Positions 1-6,375 of a DNA stretch of 7,799 nucleotides are shown here, piece by piece. Positions within the stretch are counted from its first letter, which is position 1, and each line of letters begins with the position of its first letter. The stretch is from contig JANPGC010000223.1 of NCBI GenBank assembly GCA_031423755.1, forward strand, positions 1 to 7,799, read 5' to 3'. Under the pieces are notes generated by a model. The model was not told where the DNA came from. It saw nothing but the letters and a program-made list of their open reading frames with translations, and ran no database searches. The position numbers were made by a program, and so were the translations under genes. This stretch comes from JANMEX01 sp031423755. Its GTDB lineage: Bacteria > Pseudomonadota > Alphaproteobacteria > Rhizobiales > Rhizobiaceae.

Positions 1-411
1 AAGGAAAACGCCAAGGTTCTGGCCGAAACGCTGGTGGCAAACGGTTTTGCCATCGTCTCCGGCGGAACTGACACACATTTGATGCTGGTTGACCTTCGCC
101 CGAAGGATCTGACAGGCAAGGCATCGGAAGCTGCCATGGGCCGCGCCTTCATCACCTGCAACAAGAACGGCGTGCCGAACGATCCGCAAAAGCCGACCAT
201 CACCTCCGGCATCCGCCTCGGAACTCCGGTCGGCACGACGCGCGGCTTCGGCAAGGCTGAGTTCATCGAAGTCGGCAACCTGATCACCGAAGTGCTCGAC
301 GGCCTGAAAGCCGCCAACTCCGACGACGCCAACGCCGCCGTCGAAGCGCGCGTCAAGGAAAAGGTCATGGCACTGACGGATCGCTTCCCGATCTACCCGC
401 ATCTGGGATAA
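1..411 (+). CDS. glyA: Serine hydroxymethyltransferase, C-terminal part (partial at 5' edge)
   Basis: Converts serine and tetrahydrofolate to glycine and 5,10-methylene-tetrahydrofolate in the cytoplasm, using PLP. The reading frame is open from base 1 and ends with TAA at 409-411, giving the last 136 residues; the whole enzyme is usually about 430 residues, so roughly the first 300 lie outside the window. Visible family marks are the VSGGTDTHLMLVDL stretch, the NKNGVPNDP segment, and SGIRLGTP followed by TTRGFG. The Arg of SGIR is the family residue that binds the substrate carboxylate. The C-terminus ending in FPIYPHLG resembles rhizobial GlyA as I remember it. A GTG at position 34 is internal, because the similarity to GlyA runs through it. 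nrdR follows after 30 nt with no terminator visible, so readthrough into the nrdR-rib block is possible. The identification is very secure. Confidence 0.97.
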   Translation, partial: KENAKVLAETLVANGFAIVSGGTDTHLMLVDLRPKDLTGKASEAAMGRAFITCNKNGVPNDPQKPTITSGIRLGTPVGTTRGFGKAEFIEVGNLITEVLDGLKAANSDDANAAVEARVKEKVMALTDRFPIYPHLG

Positions 412-441
412 GTATCGCCGGAAACGATTCCCGGAGGCTCC

Positions 442-918
442 ATGCGCTGTCCCTACTGCCAGTCACCCGACACGCAAGTGAAGGACTCGCGTCCCGCTGA
501 AGACAACAACGCCATCCGCCGTCGCCGAGTCTGCCCCGATTGCGGCGGGCGGTTTACGACGTTTGAACGGGTGCAGCTGCGCGAATTGATGGTGGTCAAG
601 AAAAGCGGCCGCAAAGTCCTGTTCGACCGCGAGAAACTGCACCGTTCCTTCGAAATCGCCCTGCGCAAACGCCCTGTTGATGAAGACCGCATCGAGCGCG
701 CCGTGTCAGGCATCGTTCGCCAACTCGAAAGCTCGGGCGAGGCCGAAGTGCCCTCAACCGACATCGGAACCATGGTGCTTGAGGCCTTGAAGCGCATCGA
801 TCACGTTGCCTTTGTCCGCTACGCCTCCGTCTACCGCGACTTCGCCGAGCCGAAGGACTTCCGCGATCTGCTGGGCGAACTGGGCGACGACGGACCGGTG
901 GCCGGGGACGACAGTTGA
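442..918 (+). CDS. nrdR: Transcriptional repressor NrdR
   Basis: NrdR is a zinc-ribbon/ATP-cone repressor that senses ATP/dATP and binds NrdR boxes upstream of ribonucleotide reductase genes. The 158-residue product has the N-terminal zinc ribbon with Cys3, Cys6, Cys31 and Cys34 (CPYC and CPDC), the RRRRVC and FTTFER signatures, and then an ATP-cone domain at about residues 49-139 beginning MVVKKSGRKVLFDREKL. The length is typical (about 150-160), with a short acidic C-terminal tail. ATG 442 is supported by GGAGG at 433-437, although the 4-nt spacing is short. Its TGA stop (916-918) overlaps the TTG start of ribD, so the two are probably translationally coupled. No NrdR box was noticed nearby, so it likely acts on nrd genes elsewhere. 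Placement between glyA and ribD is, as I recall, usual in Rhizobiales. Confidence 0.97.
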   Translation: MRCPYCQSPDTQVKDSRPAEDNNAIRRRRVCPDCGGRFTTFERVQLRELMVVKKSGRKVLFDREKLHRSFEIALRKRPVDEDRIERAVSGIVRQLESSGEAEVPSTDIGTMVLEALKRIDHVAFVRYASVYRDFAEPKDFRDLLGELGDDGPVAGDDS

Positions 919-2009
919 CCGTCGATCGTCATACCGACCACCGCTTCATGGCCGCAGCCATCCGCCATGCGAGGATGAACCTTGGCCGCACGGGAACCAA
1001 TCCATCCGTCGGAACACTTCTGGTAAACGCTGGAATGATCGTCGGGCGAGGGGTTACCGCAATCGGCGGGCGTCCACACGCAGAGACCGAGGCGATTGCG
1101 GAAGCGGGCGAACTTGCTCGCGGTTCGACAGCCTATGTGACCCTCGAACCCTGCGCCCATCATGGCCGAACTCCGCCCTGCGCCGAGGCGTTGGTAACGG
1201 CGGGCGTCTCGCGTGTGGTAATCGCAGCAAGCGATCCTGACCCGCGCGTGTCCGGCAAGGGCGCGAAGATTTTGCGTGACGCCGGGATTGAAGTTGTCGA
1301 AGGCATTCTTGCAGCGGAAGCAATTGAGGGCCTGTCCGGCTATCTGACTCGATCCATGAAGAAGCGTCCCGAAGTGACTCTGAAACTTGCCGTTTCCGCC
1401 GACGGCATGATCGGCCGTCGAGGCGATGGGCAGGTGGCCATCACGGGCGAAATCTCACGGCGCATGGTCCACATGATGCGCGCGCAGTCCGACGCGATCA
1501 TGGTTGGCGCAGGCACAGTCGCCGCCGATAACCCGGAGTTGACGTGCCGCTTGCCGGGACTCGCGAAACGTTCGCCGATCCGGATTGTGTTGGACGGCAA
1601 ATTGAGCATGGCCGCGACGTCGAAGCTGGCAACGTCCGCCCGTGAGGTCCCGGTCTGGATTGCCGGACTTGCATCAGCAGACATCGCCAAACGTACCAGT
1701 CTCGAAGCCGCCGGCTGCCGCATCTTGTCCTGCGAGGATCATCGCGGCAGCGTCGCCTTGCCCGAACTGCTGGACGATTTGGGTGCCGAAGGCATCTCAT
1801 CGCTGATGCTCGAAGGCGGCGCTCAAACGGCACGAAGCTTTATCGACGAAGGCTTGGTGGACAGGATCGTTCTGTTCCAGTCTGACTTGTTGGTTGGCGA
1901 CAGCGGAGTGGGTTCACCGGTCTTGTCCACGCAGCTGCCTGATGGGTTTATACTGGTGAGAGAAGAAACCTGCGGCTCCGATGTGCGCCGCGATTATGTG
2001 AAAGTGTAG
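915..2009 (+). CDS. ribD: Bifunctional diaminohydroxyphosphoribosylaminopyrimidine deaminase / 5-amino-6-(5-phosphoribosylamino)uracil reductase
   Basis: Catalyses the second and third steps of riboflavin synthesis: deamination of the pyrimidine made by GTP cyclohydrolase II, then NADPH-dependent reduction of the ribose. The 364-residue protein has an N-terminal CMP/dCMP-deaminase-type domain (about residues 5-145) with zinc ligands His55 (in HAE), Cys80 and Cys89 (in EPCAHHGRTPPC). The C-terminal RibD reductase domain (about 152-364) starts at RPEVTLKLAVSADGMIG and contains the SDAIMVGAGTVAADNPELT and LMLEGGA motifs. The start is inferred to be TTG at 915: similarity to E. coli RibD begins before the first in-frame ATG (948, Met12), and the TTG overlaps the nrdR stop as TTGA, with GGGGA at 904-908 as a possible Shine-Dalgarno site. 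ribE follows after 3 nt. The function is secure; the exact start is likely but not proven. Confidence 0.96.
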   Translation: MTVDRHTDHRFMAAAIRHARMNLGRTGTNPSVGTLLVNAGMIVGRGVTAIGGRPHAETEAIAEAGELARGSTAYVTLEPCAHHGRTPPCAEALVTAGVSRVVIAASDPDPRVSGKGAKILRDAGIEVVEGILAAEAIEGLSGYLTRSMKKRPEVTLKLAVSADGMIGRRGDGQVAITGEISRRMVHMMRAQSDAIMVGAGTVAADNPELTCRLPGLAKRSPIRIVLDGKLSMAATSKLATSAREVPVWIAGLASADIAKRTSLEAAGCRILSCEDHRGSVALPELLDDLGAEGISSLMLEGGAQTARSFIDEGLVDRIVLFQSDLLVGDSGVGSPVLSTQLPDGFILVREETCGSDVRRDYVKV

Positions 2010-2012
2010 TGG

Positions 2013-2627
2013 ATGTTCACCGGAATAGTGACCGACGTTGGCACACTCGACAGGAAGACCAAGCTGCCCGAAGGCCTGCGGTTGCGCATCAACACGGCAT
2101 ACGACCCGAAGAGCATTGCCATAGGCGCGTCGATTTCTTGCTCCGGAACCTGTCTGACCGTCGTCGCACTGCCGGAAGATGGCTCGAACGCCCGCTGGTT
2201 TGAAGTCGAGGCTTGGGAAGAGGCATTGCGGCTGAGCACCGCCGCATCGTGGGAGGCCGGACAGCGCATCAATCTGGAACGCGCGCTGAAAGTCGGAGAC
2301 GAACTCGGCGGCCACATCGTCTCCGGGCACGTCGACGGCATGGCCGAAATCCTGTCGGTCAAACCCGAAGGCGAGGCGGTGCGCTACACGATCCGCGCCC
2401 CGCACGCTCTCGCGAAATTTGTCGCGCCAAAGGGCTCAATCGCACTTGATGGCACGTCGCTCACCGTCAATGCCGTCAAAGGCGATGATTTCGACGTTTT
2501 GATTATCAAGCACACGCTCGAAGTGACCACATGGGGCGAGCGCAAGGCAGGCGATATGCTGAATTTCGAGGTCGACACCATGGCGCGTTACGCGGCGCGG
2601 CTTGCGGAAGCGGGCAAAGAAGCCTAA
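2013..2627 (+). CDS. ribE: Riboflavin synthase, alpha subunit type
   Basis: Catalyses dismutation of two 6,7-dimethyl-8-ribityllumazine molecules into riboflavin and the pyrimidinedione, the last step of the pathway. The 204-residue protein shows the two tandem lumazine-binding domains expected of this homotrimeric enzyme. Domain 1 (about 1-96) starts with MFTGIV and contains SCSGTCLTVV. Domain 2 (about 97-195) has GGHIVSGHVDG, LDGTSLTVNAV and HTLEVTTWGERKAGD. Length and N-terminus are typical. ATG 2013 lies 3 nt after the ribD stop (TAG 2007-2009), so the two are closely coupled. The same gene is called ribC in some Rhizobiales annotations. The stop is TAA at 2625-2627, followed by the only sizeable gap in the operon (65 nt) before ribH. 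Confidence 0.96.
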   Translation: MFTGIVTDVGTLDRKTKLPEGLRLRINTAYDPKSIAIGASISCSGTCLTVVALPEDGSNARWFEVEAWEEALRLSTAASWEAGQRINLERALKVGDELGGHIVSGHVDGMAEILSVKPEGEAVRYTIRAPHALAKFVAPKGSIALDGTSLTVNAVKGDDFDVLIIKHTLEVTTWGERKAGDMLNFEVDTMARYAARLAEAGKEA

Positions 2628-2665
2628 TCGACCACCAACCTGCAAAATCCACAAAACCTGCGCAC

Positions 2666-2690
2666 CTCCCGGCGCAGCCGGAGCCTTTTT
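2666..2690 (+). promoter_or_regulatory. Hairpin over the ribH ribosome binding site, followed by a T run
   Basis: CTCC(C)GGC at 2666-2673 can pair with GCCGGAG at 2677-2683, giving a 7-bp stem with one bulged C (2670) and a GCA loop. CCTTTTT (2684-2690) follows directly. The only good Shine-Dalgarno sequence for ribH, GGAG at 2680-2683, lies in the right arm of the stem. The element could lower ribH translation, act as a weak intrinsic terminator or attenuator, or mark an RNA-processing site. It does not look like an FMN riboswitch, which is far larger. The pairing is seen in the sequence; any function is inferred. Confidence 0.35.
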
Positions 2691-2692
2691 CA

Positions 2693-3151
2693 ATGAGCAA
2701 AAAACACAAGAAACCGCATCTTTTGATCGTCGAGGCGCGCTTTTATGACGACATGGCCGATGCCATGCTGGATGGCGCGAAGTCGGCGCTCGATGCGGCG
2801 GAAGCCACCTATGATGTCGTGACTGTCATGGGCGCACTGGAAATCCCCGCTGCCATCACGTTCGCGCTGATCGGCGAGGAAGAGGGCGGCACCAAGTATG
2901 ACGGTTTTATCGCACTCGGAATGGTCATCCGCGGCGAAACTTACCATTTTGATATTGTCGCCAACGAATCCTCGCGCGCGCTGATGGACCTTTCGGTTGA
3001 TGCCGCAATCGCCATCGGCAACGGCATTCTGACTGTCGAAAACGACGAGCAAGCCTGGCGGCGTGCCAGGAAAACCGAGCTCGACAAGGGCGGCTTTGCC
3101 GCGCGCGCGGCGCTCAAGATGATTGCCCTCAAGAAGCATTTCGGAGCCTGA
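2693..3151 (+). CDS. ribH: 6,7-dimethyl-8-ribityllumazine synthase (RibH1-like)
   Basis: Condenses 5-amino-6-ribitylamino-uracil with 3,4-dihydroxy-2-butanone 4-phosphate to give the lumazine substrate of RibE. The 152-residue protein carries the family motifs in order: IVEARFYDD (substrate contact, residues 12-20), GALEIP (47-52), IALGMVIRGETYHFDIV (73-89) with the catalytic-type His85, and NGILTVENDEQAW (110-122). It resembles the Brucella RibH1 type as I recall it. ATG 2693 is preferred because GGAG sits 9 nt upstream; the frame is open back to 2531 but that part overlaps ribE and is not lumazine-synthase-like. An oddity is Met46 where the family nearly always has Pro (PGAxEIP). nusB begins 2 nt after the TGA. 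The assignment is secure. Confidence 0.95.
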   Translation: MSKKHKKPHLLIVEARFYDDMADAMLDGAKSALDAAEATYDVVTVMGALEIPAAITFALIGEEEGGTKYDGFIALGMVIRGETYHFDIVANESSRALMDLSVDAAIAIGNGILTVENDEQAWRRARKTELDKGGFAARAALKMIALKKHFGA

Positions 3152-3153
3152 TC

Positions 3154-3636
3154 TTGAACACAGCAGATCCGAAAGCATCAAGCGTCCGCCCGGCCAACAA
3201 ACGCGGTGCCGCGCGGCTTGCCGCCGTGCAGGCGCTTTACCAAATGGACGTCGCAGGCGTCGGCATTCTTGAAATCGTCACCGAATACGAGACCTACCGG
3301 CTTGGTCAGGAACTCGATGGTGCGCAATATCTTGAGGCCGATCCGCAATGGTTCCGGCTGATCGTTGCAGGCGTCGTTGACGGCCAAAAGAAACTCGACC
3401 CCATCATCCATGACGCGCTGACGGACGACTGGCCGCTGTCGCGCCTCGACACAACCTTGCGCGCGATCCTGCGGGCAGGGGCCTTTGAGCTGACCGCCAA
3501 GCAGGATGTGCCGGTAGCGGTGATTGTTTCCGAATATGTCGATATCGCCAAGGCGTTTTTCGATGGCGAGGAACCCAAGCTCGTCAATGCCGTGCTCGAC
3601 CGCGTCGCGCGCAAGGAACGCGGGCCGAAGGTGTAA
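3154..3636 (+). CDS. nusB: Transcription antitermination factor NusB
   Basis: NusB pairs with NusE (ribosomal protein S10) and binds BoxA RNA to promote antitermination, mainly in rRNA operons. The 160-residue all-helical protein contains the family features: KRGAARLAAVQALYQMDVAG (residues 16-35, the RNA/S10-binding N-terminal helix region), the central WFRLIVAGVVDGQKKLDPII segment, and the C-terminal block DWPLSRLDTTLRAILRAGAFEL with VIVSEYVDIAKAF and EPKLVNAVLDRVAR. The start is inferred as TTG at 3154: it has GGAG at 3143-3146, 7 nt upstream, lies 2 nt after the ribH stop, and no ATG occurs before the conserved region. Linkage of nusB to ribH is common across bacteria. The MFS gene starts 5 nt after its stop. 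Confidence 0.95.
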   Translation: MNTADPKASSVRPANKRGAARLAAVQALYQMDVAGVGILEIVTEYETYRLGQELDGAQYLEADPQWFRLIVAGVVDGQKKLDPIIHDALTDDWPLSRLDTTLRAILRAGAFELTAKQDVPVAVIVSEYVDIAKAFFDGEEPKLVNAVLDRVARKERGPKV

Positions 3637-3641
3637 GCACC

Positions 3642-4847
3642 ATGACCGTTGCACCGCTGCCGGAAGCCAAGAAAGCCGCCCTTATCCTTGCCGCCGCGCA
3701 GGCTGTCATCGGCTCCGTGCCAGCAATTGCCATTTCTCTGGGTGCTCTGGCCGGTGTCTATCTGTTGGGGCCGGATAAGTCGCTGGCCACCGCCCCGGTG
3801 TCTGGCTACACCATCGGCGTTGCCGTCGGTGCGCTTCCGGCGGCCTGGCTTGCCCGCACGCTAGGCCAGAAACAAGCGTTCATGTCGGGCTCTCTGGTCA
3901 CTTCGCTGGCCGGCGCGCTGGCAGCTTTATCGCTGTTTCAAGGTTCCTTCTGGCTGTTTGTCGGCTCACTCCTGCTGCTCGGTACCGGCGGCGCTTTCGC
4001 TCAAGCATACCGCTTCGCCGCCGCCGACAATTCGCCGACATCCTTCAAGCCAAACGCCATCTCCTGGGTGCTCGGCGGCGGCGTGGTCTCGGCGGTGCTT
4101 GGCGCGCAGGCGGTGATTCTGACCAAGGACCTATTCCTGCCCGTGCAATTTGCCGGGGCTTATATGGTGATAATTCTGTTCGGGCTGGCCGGTTTTGCCG
4201 TGCTTTCGCGGCTTGAACTCCAGTCCCCGCTGCCGAAAGCCACCGGTGTGCCGCAAGGCACAGGAAGGCCGTTGCGGGAAGTCATCGCCCAGCCACGCTT
4301 TATTGTCGCCCAGATTTGTTCGGTCGGCTCCTATACGTTGATGAGCCTTGTCATGACCGGCGCTCCGCTCGCGATGGTTGGCTGCGGCTTCTCGGTCAAT
4401 GAGGCAACGCTTGGCATTCAATGGCATGTGCTGGCCATGTTCGCCCCCAGCTTTTTCACAGGCAGCCTGATCGCCCGCTTCGGTCGCGAAAAGGTCGTCG
4501 CTGCCGGCCTGTTGATCTTGATGGCTTGCGCAGTGGTCGCGCTATCTGGCCTCCATTTGTGGAATTTCTGGCTCGCGCTCATCCTGCTTGGGCTGGGTTG
4601 GAACTTCGGCTTCATCGGCGCGACCGCCATGGTCACAGACTGCTATCGCCCGGAGGAGAAGAACAAGGTCCAAGGCTTCCACGATTCAGTGTTGTTTGGC
4701 TCCGTCGCCTGCGCCTCGCTACTGTCCGGCAAGATATTCCTCGTCTGGGGCTGGAACGCGCTGAACTATATGATTTTGCCGGTGACAGCGCTGTGTTTGG
4801 TCGCGCTGGTGTGGGTGGTGACGACAAAGCGGGTGGTGGTGGCTTGA
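3642..4847 (+). CDS. Major facilitator superfamily transporter, candidate riboflavin transporter (RfnT-like)
   Basis: The 401-residue protein is strongly hydrophobic and has about 12 predicted inner-membrane helices in two halves, separated by a polar loop near residues 190-215 (LELQSPLPKATGVPQGTGRPLREV). The first half has the motif-A-like loop ARTLGQKQ after helix 2, and the second half has the matching ARFGREK. These features place it in the MFS. Conserved-looking polar stretches include GLGWNFGFIGATAMVTDCYRPEEKNKVQGFHD. ATG 3642 is 5 nt after the nusB stop, with GAAGG at 3627-3631 as a possible ribosome binding site, so it is part of the rib operon. The RfnT family of riboflavin transporters was described in alphaproteobacteria partly from such clustering, which makes riboflavin the best guess. 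Import of another substrate or export cannot be excluded from sequence alone. Confidence 0.8.
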   Translation: MTVAPLPEAKKAALILAAAQAVIGSVPAIAISLGALAGVYLLGPDKSLATAPVSGYTIGVAVGALPAAWLARTLGQKQAFMSGSLVTSLAGALAALSLFQGSFWLFVGSLLLLGTGGAFAQAYRFAAADNSPTSFKPNAISWVLGGGVVSAVLGAQAVILTKDLFLPVQFAGAYMVIILFGLAGFAVLSRLELQSPLPKATGVPQGTGRPLREVIAQPRFIVAQICSVGSYTLMSLVMTGAPLAMVGCGFSVNEATLGIQWHVLAMFAPSFFTGSLIARFGREKVVAAGLLILMACAVVALSGLHLWNFWLALILLGLGWNFGFIGATAMVTDCYRPEEKNKVQGFHDSVLFGSVACASLLSGKIFLVWGWNALNYMILPVTALCLVALVWVVTTKRVVVA

Positions 4848-4920
4848 GCGAGGTGGCTTTTCCGCAGAGATTAAAAACAGCTTTCAATGCTCGCGTCCGG
4901 GATTTATTCGCGCTTGAAAC

Positions 4921-4950
4921 CCGGGCTGCCGCCGCTTGGCGGCAGTCCGG
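4921..4950. terminator. GC-rich hairpin between convergent genes, likely bidirectional terminator
   Basis: CCGGGCTGCCGCC (4921-4933) pairs with GGCGGCAGTCCGG (4938-4950) across a GCTT loop. This is a 13-bp stem with a single G-U pair (4925/4946). It lies 73 nt after the MFS stop and about 20 nt beyond the stop of the minus-strand DUF4242 gene, where a shared terminator would be expected. No good T run follows on either strand, so efficient intrinsic termination is not certain. A second, smaller hairpin (CAGTCC 4943-4948 with GGACTG 4952-4957) shares bases with the first and cannot form at the same time. Confidence 0.55.
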
Positions 4951-4959
4951 CGGACTGTA

Positions 4960-4971
4960 ACACCATGGTGT
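4960..4971. repeat. 12-bp perfect palindrome at the end of the DUF4242 gene
   Basis: ACACCATGGTGT is a perfect palindrome. Its last base (4971) is the final base of the minus-strand DUF4242 stop codon. It may be a protein binding site or only part of the terminator region; nothing further can be said from the sequence. Confidence 0.4.
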
Positions 4972-5246
4972 CAGTTGTTTGCGGTCAGCGGGTCAATGAT
5001 CTGCCGGACCTCGGTAATGCGGGCGAACGGAATGCCGCTGAGACTTGCATGTTTCTTGATTTCATCCTCGCTGTCGGCGAGGTAGATGCAGAACGTCTTT
5101 TCGCCCGTCACATAGGAGTGCTGCCATTGGATTGTTGGTCCGATGCTGGCCAGCGCCTTATTCGAAGCCCGCGCTGCCCCGCAAAGTTCAGTCACCGAGA
5201 AATCGCCGATACCGGGAATATCACGTTCAATCATGTAGCGTTTCAT
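4971..5246 (-). CDS. DUF4242 family small protein (SCO4226-like, possible nickel-binding)
   Basis: A 91-residue soluble protein starting MKRYMIERDIPGIGDFS. It contains the family-type stretches IGPTIQWQHSYVTGEKTFCIYLA (residues 35-57), a following HASLSGIPFARITEVRQIID segment, and a C-terminus ending PLTANN. This is the DUF4242 pattern: small, probably ferredoxin-like dimeric proteins, of which Streptomyces SCO4226 has been reported to bind nickel. The cellular role is unknown, and metal binding here is only inferred. No signal peptide or membrane segment is visible. The ATG at 5246-5244 has AAGGA at 5260-5256 on the minus strand, 9 nt upstream. The frame stays open upstream to 5426, but that would overlap the LysR gene and lacks family similarity. 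It is convergent with the MFS gene and divergent from the LysR regulator. Confidence 0.8.
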   Translation of the reverse strand: MKRYMIERDIPGIGDFSVTELCGAARASNKALASIGPTIQWQHSYVTGEKTFCIYLADSEDEIKKHASLSGIPFARITEVRQIIDPLTANN

Positions 5247-5312
5247 GTTGATGCATCCTTTTCGATAGGGTTGCCGGTTTGCAAAAACATACTGCGCCGC
5301 ATGGACGCAAAT

Positions 5313-5341
5313 CCATAACTCAAATTTCTTTAGCTGTGCAA
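5313..5341 (-). promoter_or_regulatory. Possible sigma-70 promoter for the DUF4242 gene
   Basis: On the minus strand TTGCAC (5341-5336) and TTATGG (5318-5313) are separated by 17 nt, within the AT-rich spacer. The match to the -35/-10 consensus is moderate. It would give a leader of about 60 nt before the DUF4242 ATG. Position and spacing are seen; activity is inferred. Confidence 0.3.
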
Positions 5342-5377
5342 AGCTGGCCTTTAGCAGCGCAGCTTGATATTTTGTGA

Positions 5378-5396
5378 GATAAAGATATCCTTTATC
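5378..5396. promoter_or_regulatory. 19-bp inverted repeat just before the LysR start codon, candidate operator
   Basis: GATAAAG (5378-5384) and CTTTATC (5390-5396) form a perfect 7-bp inverted repeat around ATATC, ending 2 nt before the ATG at 5399. LysR-type regulators usually bind dyads in the divergent promoter and repress their own gene, so this is a good candidate autoregulatory site. It is not an exact T-N11-A box. In RNA it would fold as a hairpin over the place where a Shine-Dalgarno sequence should be, and none is visible there. Confidence 0.45.
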
Positions 5397-5398
5397 AA

Positions 5399-6316
5399 AT
5401 GACCGCGGCGTCTCATCTGAAGTCATTACAAGCGTTGGACATGGCGATCCGCGAAGGCTCGCTGAAAGAAGCCGCCGACCGTTTGGGAATTACGCCTGCT
5501 GCCGTCGGCCAGCGCATTCGTGCGCTTGAGGACTTTTTGGGTACGGACCTTTTGTTGAGAGGCCGCTCCGGGCTGATGCCGACGCCGGAACTCGACCGGG
5601 CGCTGCCGGATTTGCGTCAGGCATTCGATGCCTTGGGTCGTGTGACAGAAACGCTCGATTTCCAACGGGTAAGTGAAATCCACATTGTTGCCGATCCTGA
5701 TTGGGCGGAGCTTTGGCTCATGCCGCGTTTGCCTGATTTTCGCAGCGGACATCCCAACATCCTGTTTTGCATTAATGGGGCAGGCGATGTCCCGCTGCGG
5801 CTTGGCACACCGGATTTGCGCGTCATTTACGGTAGCGAGCCTGGTGAGGTCCTATACACGGACGTAATCGTCCCCGTTACAGGACCTGACAACATTCGCC
5901 GCATAACCGGCAGCGATCCTGCCCAGCAAATGGAAGGGATGCCGCTTCTGCATCTCAATTCGCATCAGGATGGAGTAAACTGCCCCGGTTGGGTGGAATG
6001 GTTCGAGCGGTACGGCCATCGCAAAAAGGGCATGGACAGGGGAGTGCGCTATCCAAATGCGCGGCTCGCTCTTGAAGCAGTACGGCAGAATGTAGGCTTT
6101 CTTGTCTGTGGCCTTTCGTTGCTTCTTTCCGAGCTTGAGACAGGAGCTGTTGTACCGCCGTTTCCCATGCAGGAGCATCTAGCCGCGCCGCATCCATACC
6201 GGTTGAGAACGCGGACGGAATCTGTCAATCGCCCTCAATTGCAAAGGTTCCTGGGATGGCTGCGAGAGGAAGCCAGCGTTACCCGGCGCACAATTGACAA
6301 GCTGACCGGCAGATAG
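5399..6316 (+). CDS. LysR-type transcriptional regulator
   Basis: A 305-residue regulator. The N-terminal winged helix-turn-helix spans about residues 6-65: LKSLQALDMAIREGSLKEAADRLGITPAAVGQRIRALE is the typical LysR pattern, followed by FLGTDLLLRG. A linker helix (about 66-88) leads to the effector-binding domain (about 90-300), which begins VSEIHIVADPDWAELWLMPRL and includes the core PDLRVIYGSE and a WVEWFERYG stretch. The overall look is GcvA-like, though the ligand cannot be told. ATG 5399 is chosen because the HTH pattern needs residues ahead of the next in-frame ATG (Met15). No Shine-Dalgarno sequence is visible and a dyad fills the site. It is divergent from the DUF4242 gene and 111 nt upstream of the decarboxylase, so those two are its most likely targets. 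Confidence 0.92.
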   Translation: MTAASHLKSLQALDMAIREGSLKEAADRLGITPAAVGQRIRALEDFLGTDLLLRGRSGLMPTPELDRALPDLRQAFDALGRVTETLDFQRVSEIHIVADPDWAELWLMPRLPDFRSGHPNILFCINGAGDVPLRLGTPDLRVIYGSEPGEVLYTDVIVPVTGPDNIRRITGSDPAQQMEGMPLLHLNSHQDGVNCPGWVEWFERYGHRKKGMDRGVRYPNARLALEAVRQNVGFLVCGLSLLLSELETGAVVPPFPMQEHLAAPHPYRLRTRTESVNRPQLQRFLGWLREEASVTRRTIDKLTGR

Positions 6317-6375
6317 AAGCAGAACTCCATTGCTGTCGCATGTCGGCCAGCGCATTCCGAGAATTGCAAATTCCA

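Noticed and set aside
412..441. Hairpin between glyA and nrdR (CCGGAA 418-423 with TTCCCGG 428-434)
   Set aside because: A 6-bp stem with one bulge and a 4-nt loop, no T run; too weak to call a terminator, although its right arm touches the nrdR ribosome binding site.
880..920. FMN riboswitch ahead of ribD
   Set aside because: nrdR and ribD overlap, so there is no leader, and none of the conserved FMN element blocks are seen there or before ribH.
2531..2692. N-terminal extension of ribH back to 2531
   Set aside because: It overlaps ribE by about 100 nt, has no resemblance to lumazine synthase, and ATG 2693 has a good ribosome binding site.
2690..3181. 163-residue minus-strand open frame across ribH
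   Set aside because: A shadow frame opposite a clear ribH; caused by high GC content and lacks any recognised motif.
4887..5318. 143-residue plus-strand open frame
   Set aside because: It runs antisense to the recognisable DUF4242 gene and has no family-like composition or ribosome binding site that I can see.
5247..5426. Extension of the DUF4242 protein upstream to 5426 on the minus strand
   Set aside because: The added residues do not look like the family, they overlap the LysR coding start, and the AAGGA site supports the start at 5246.
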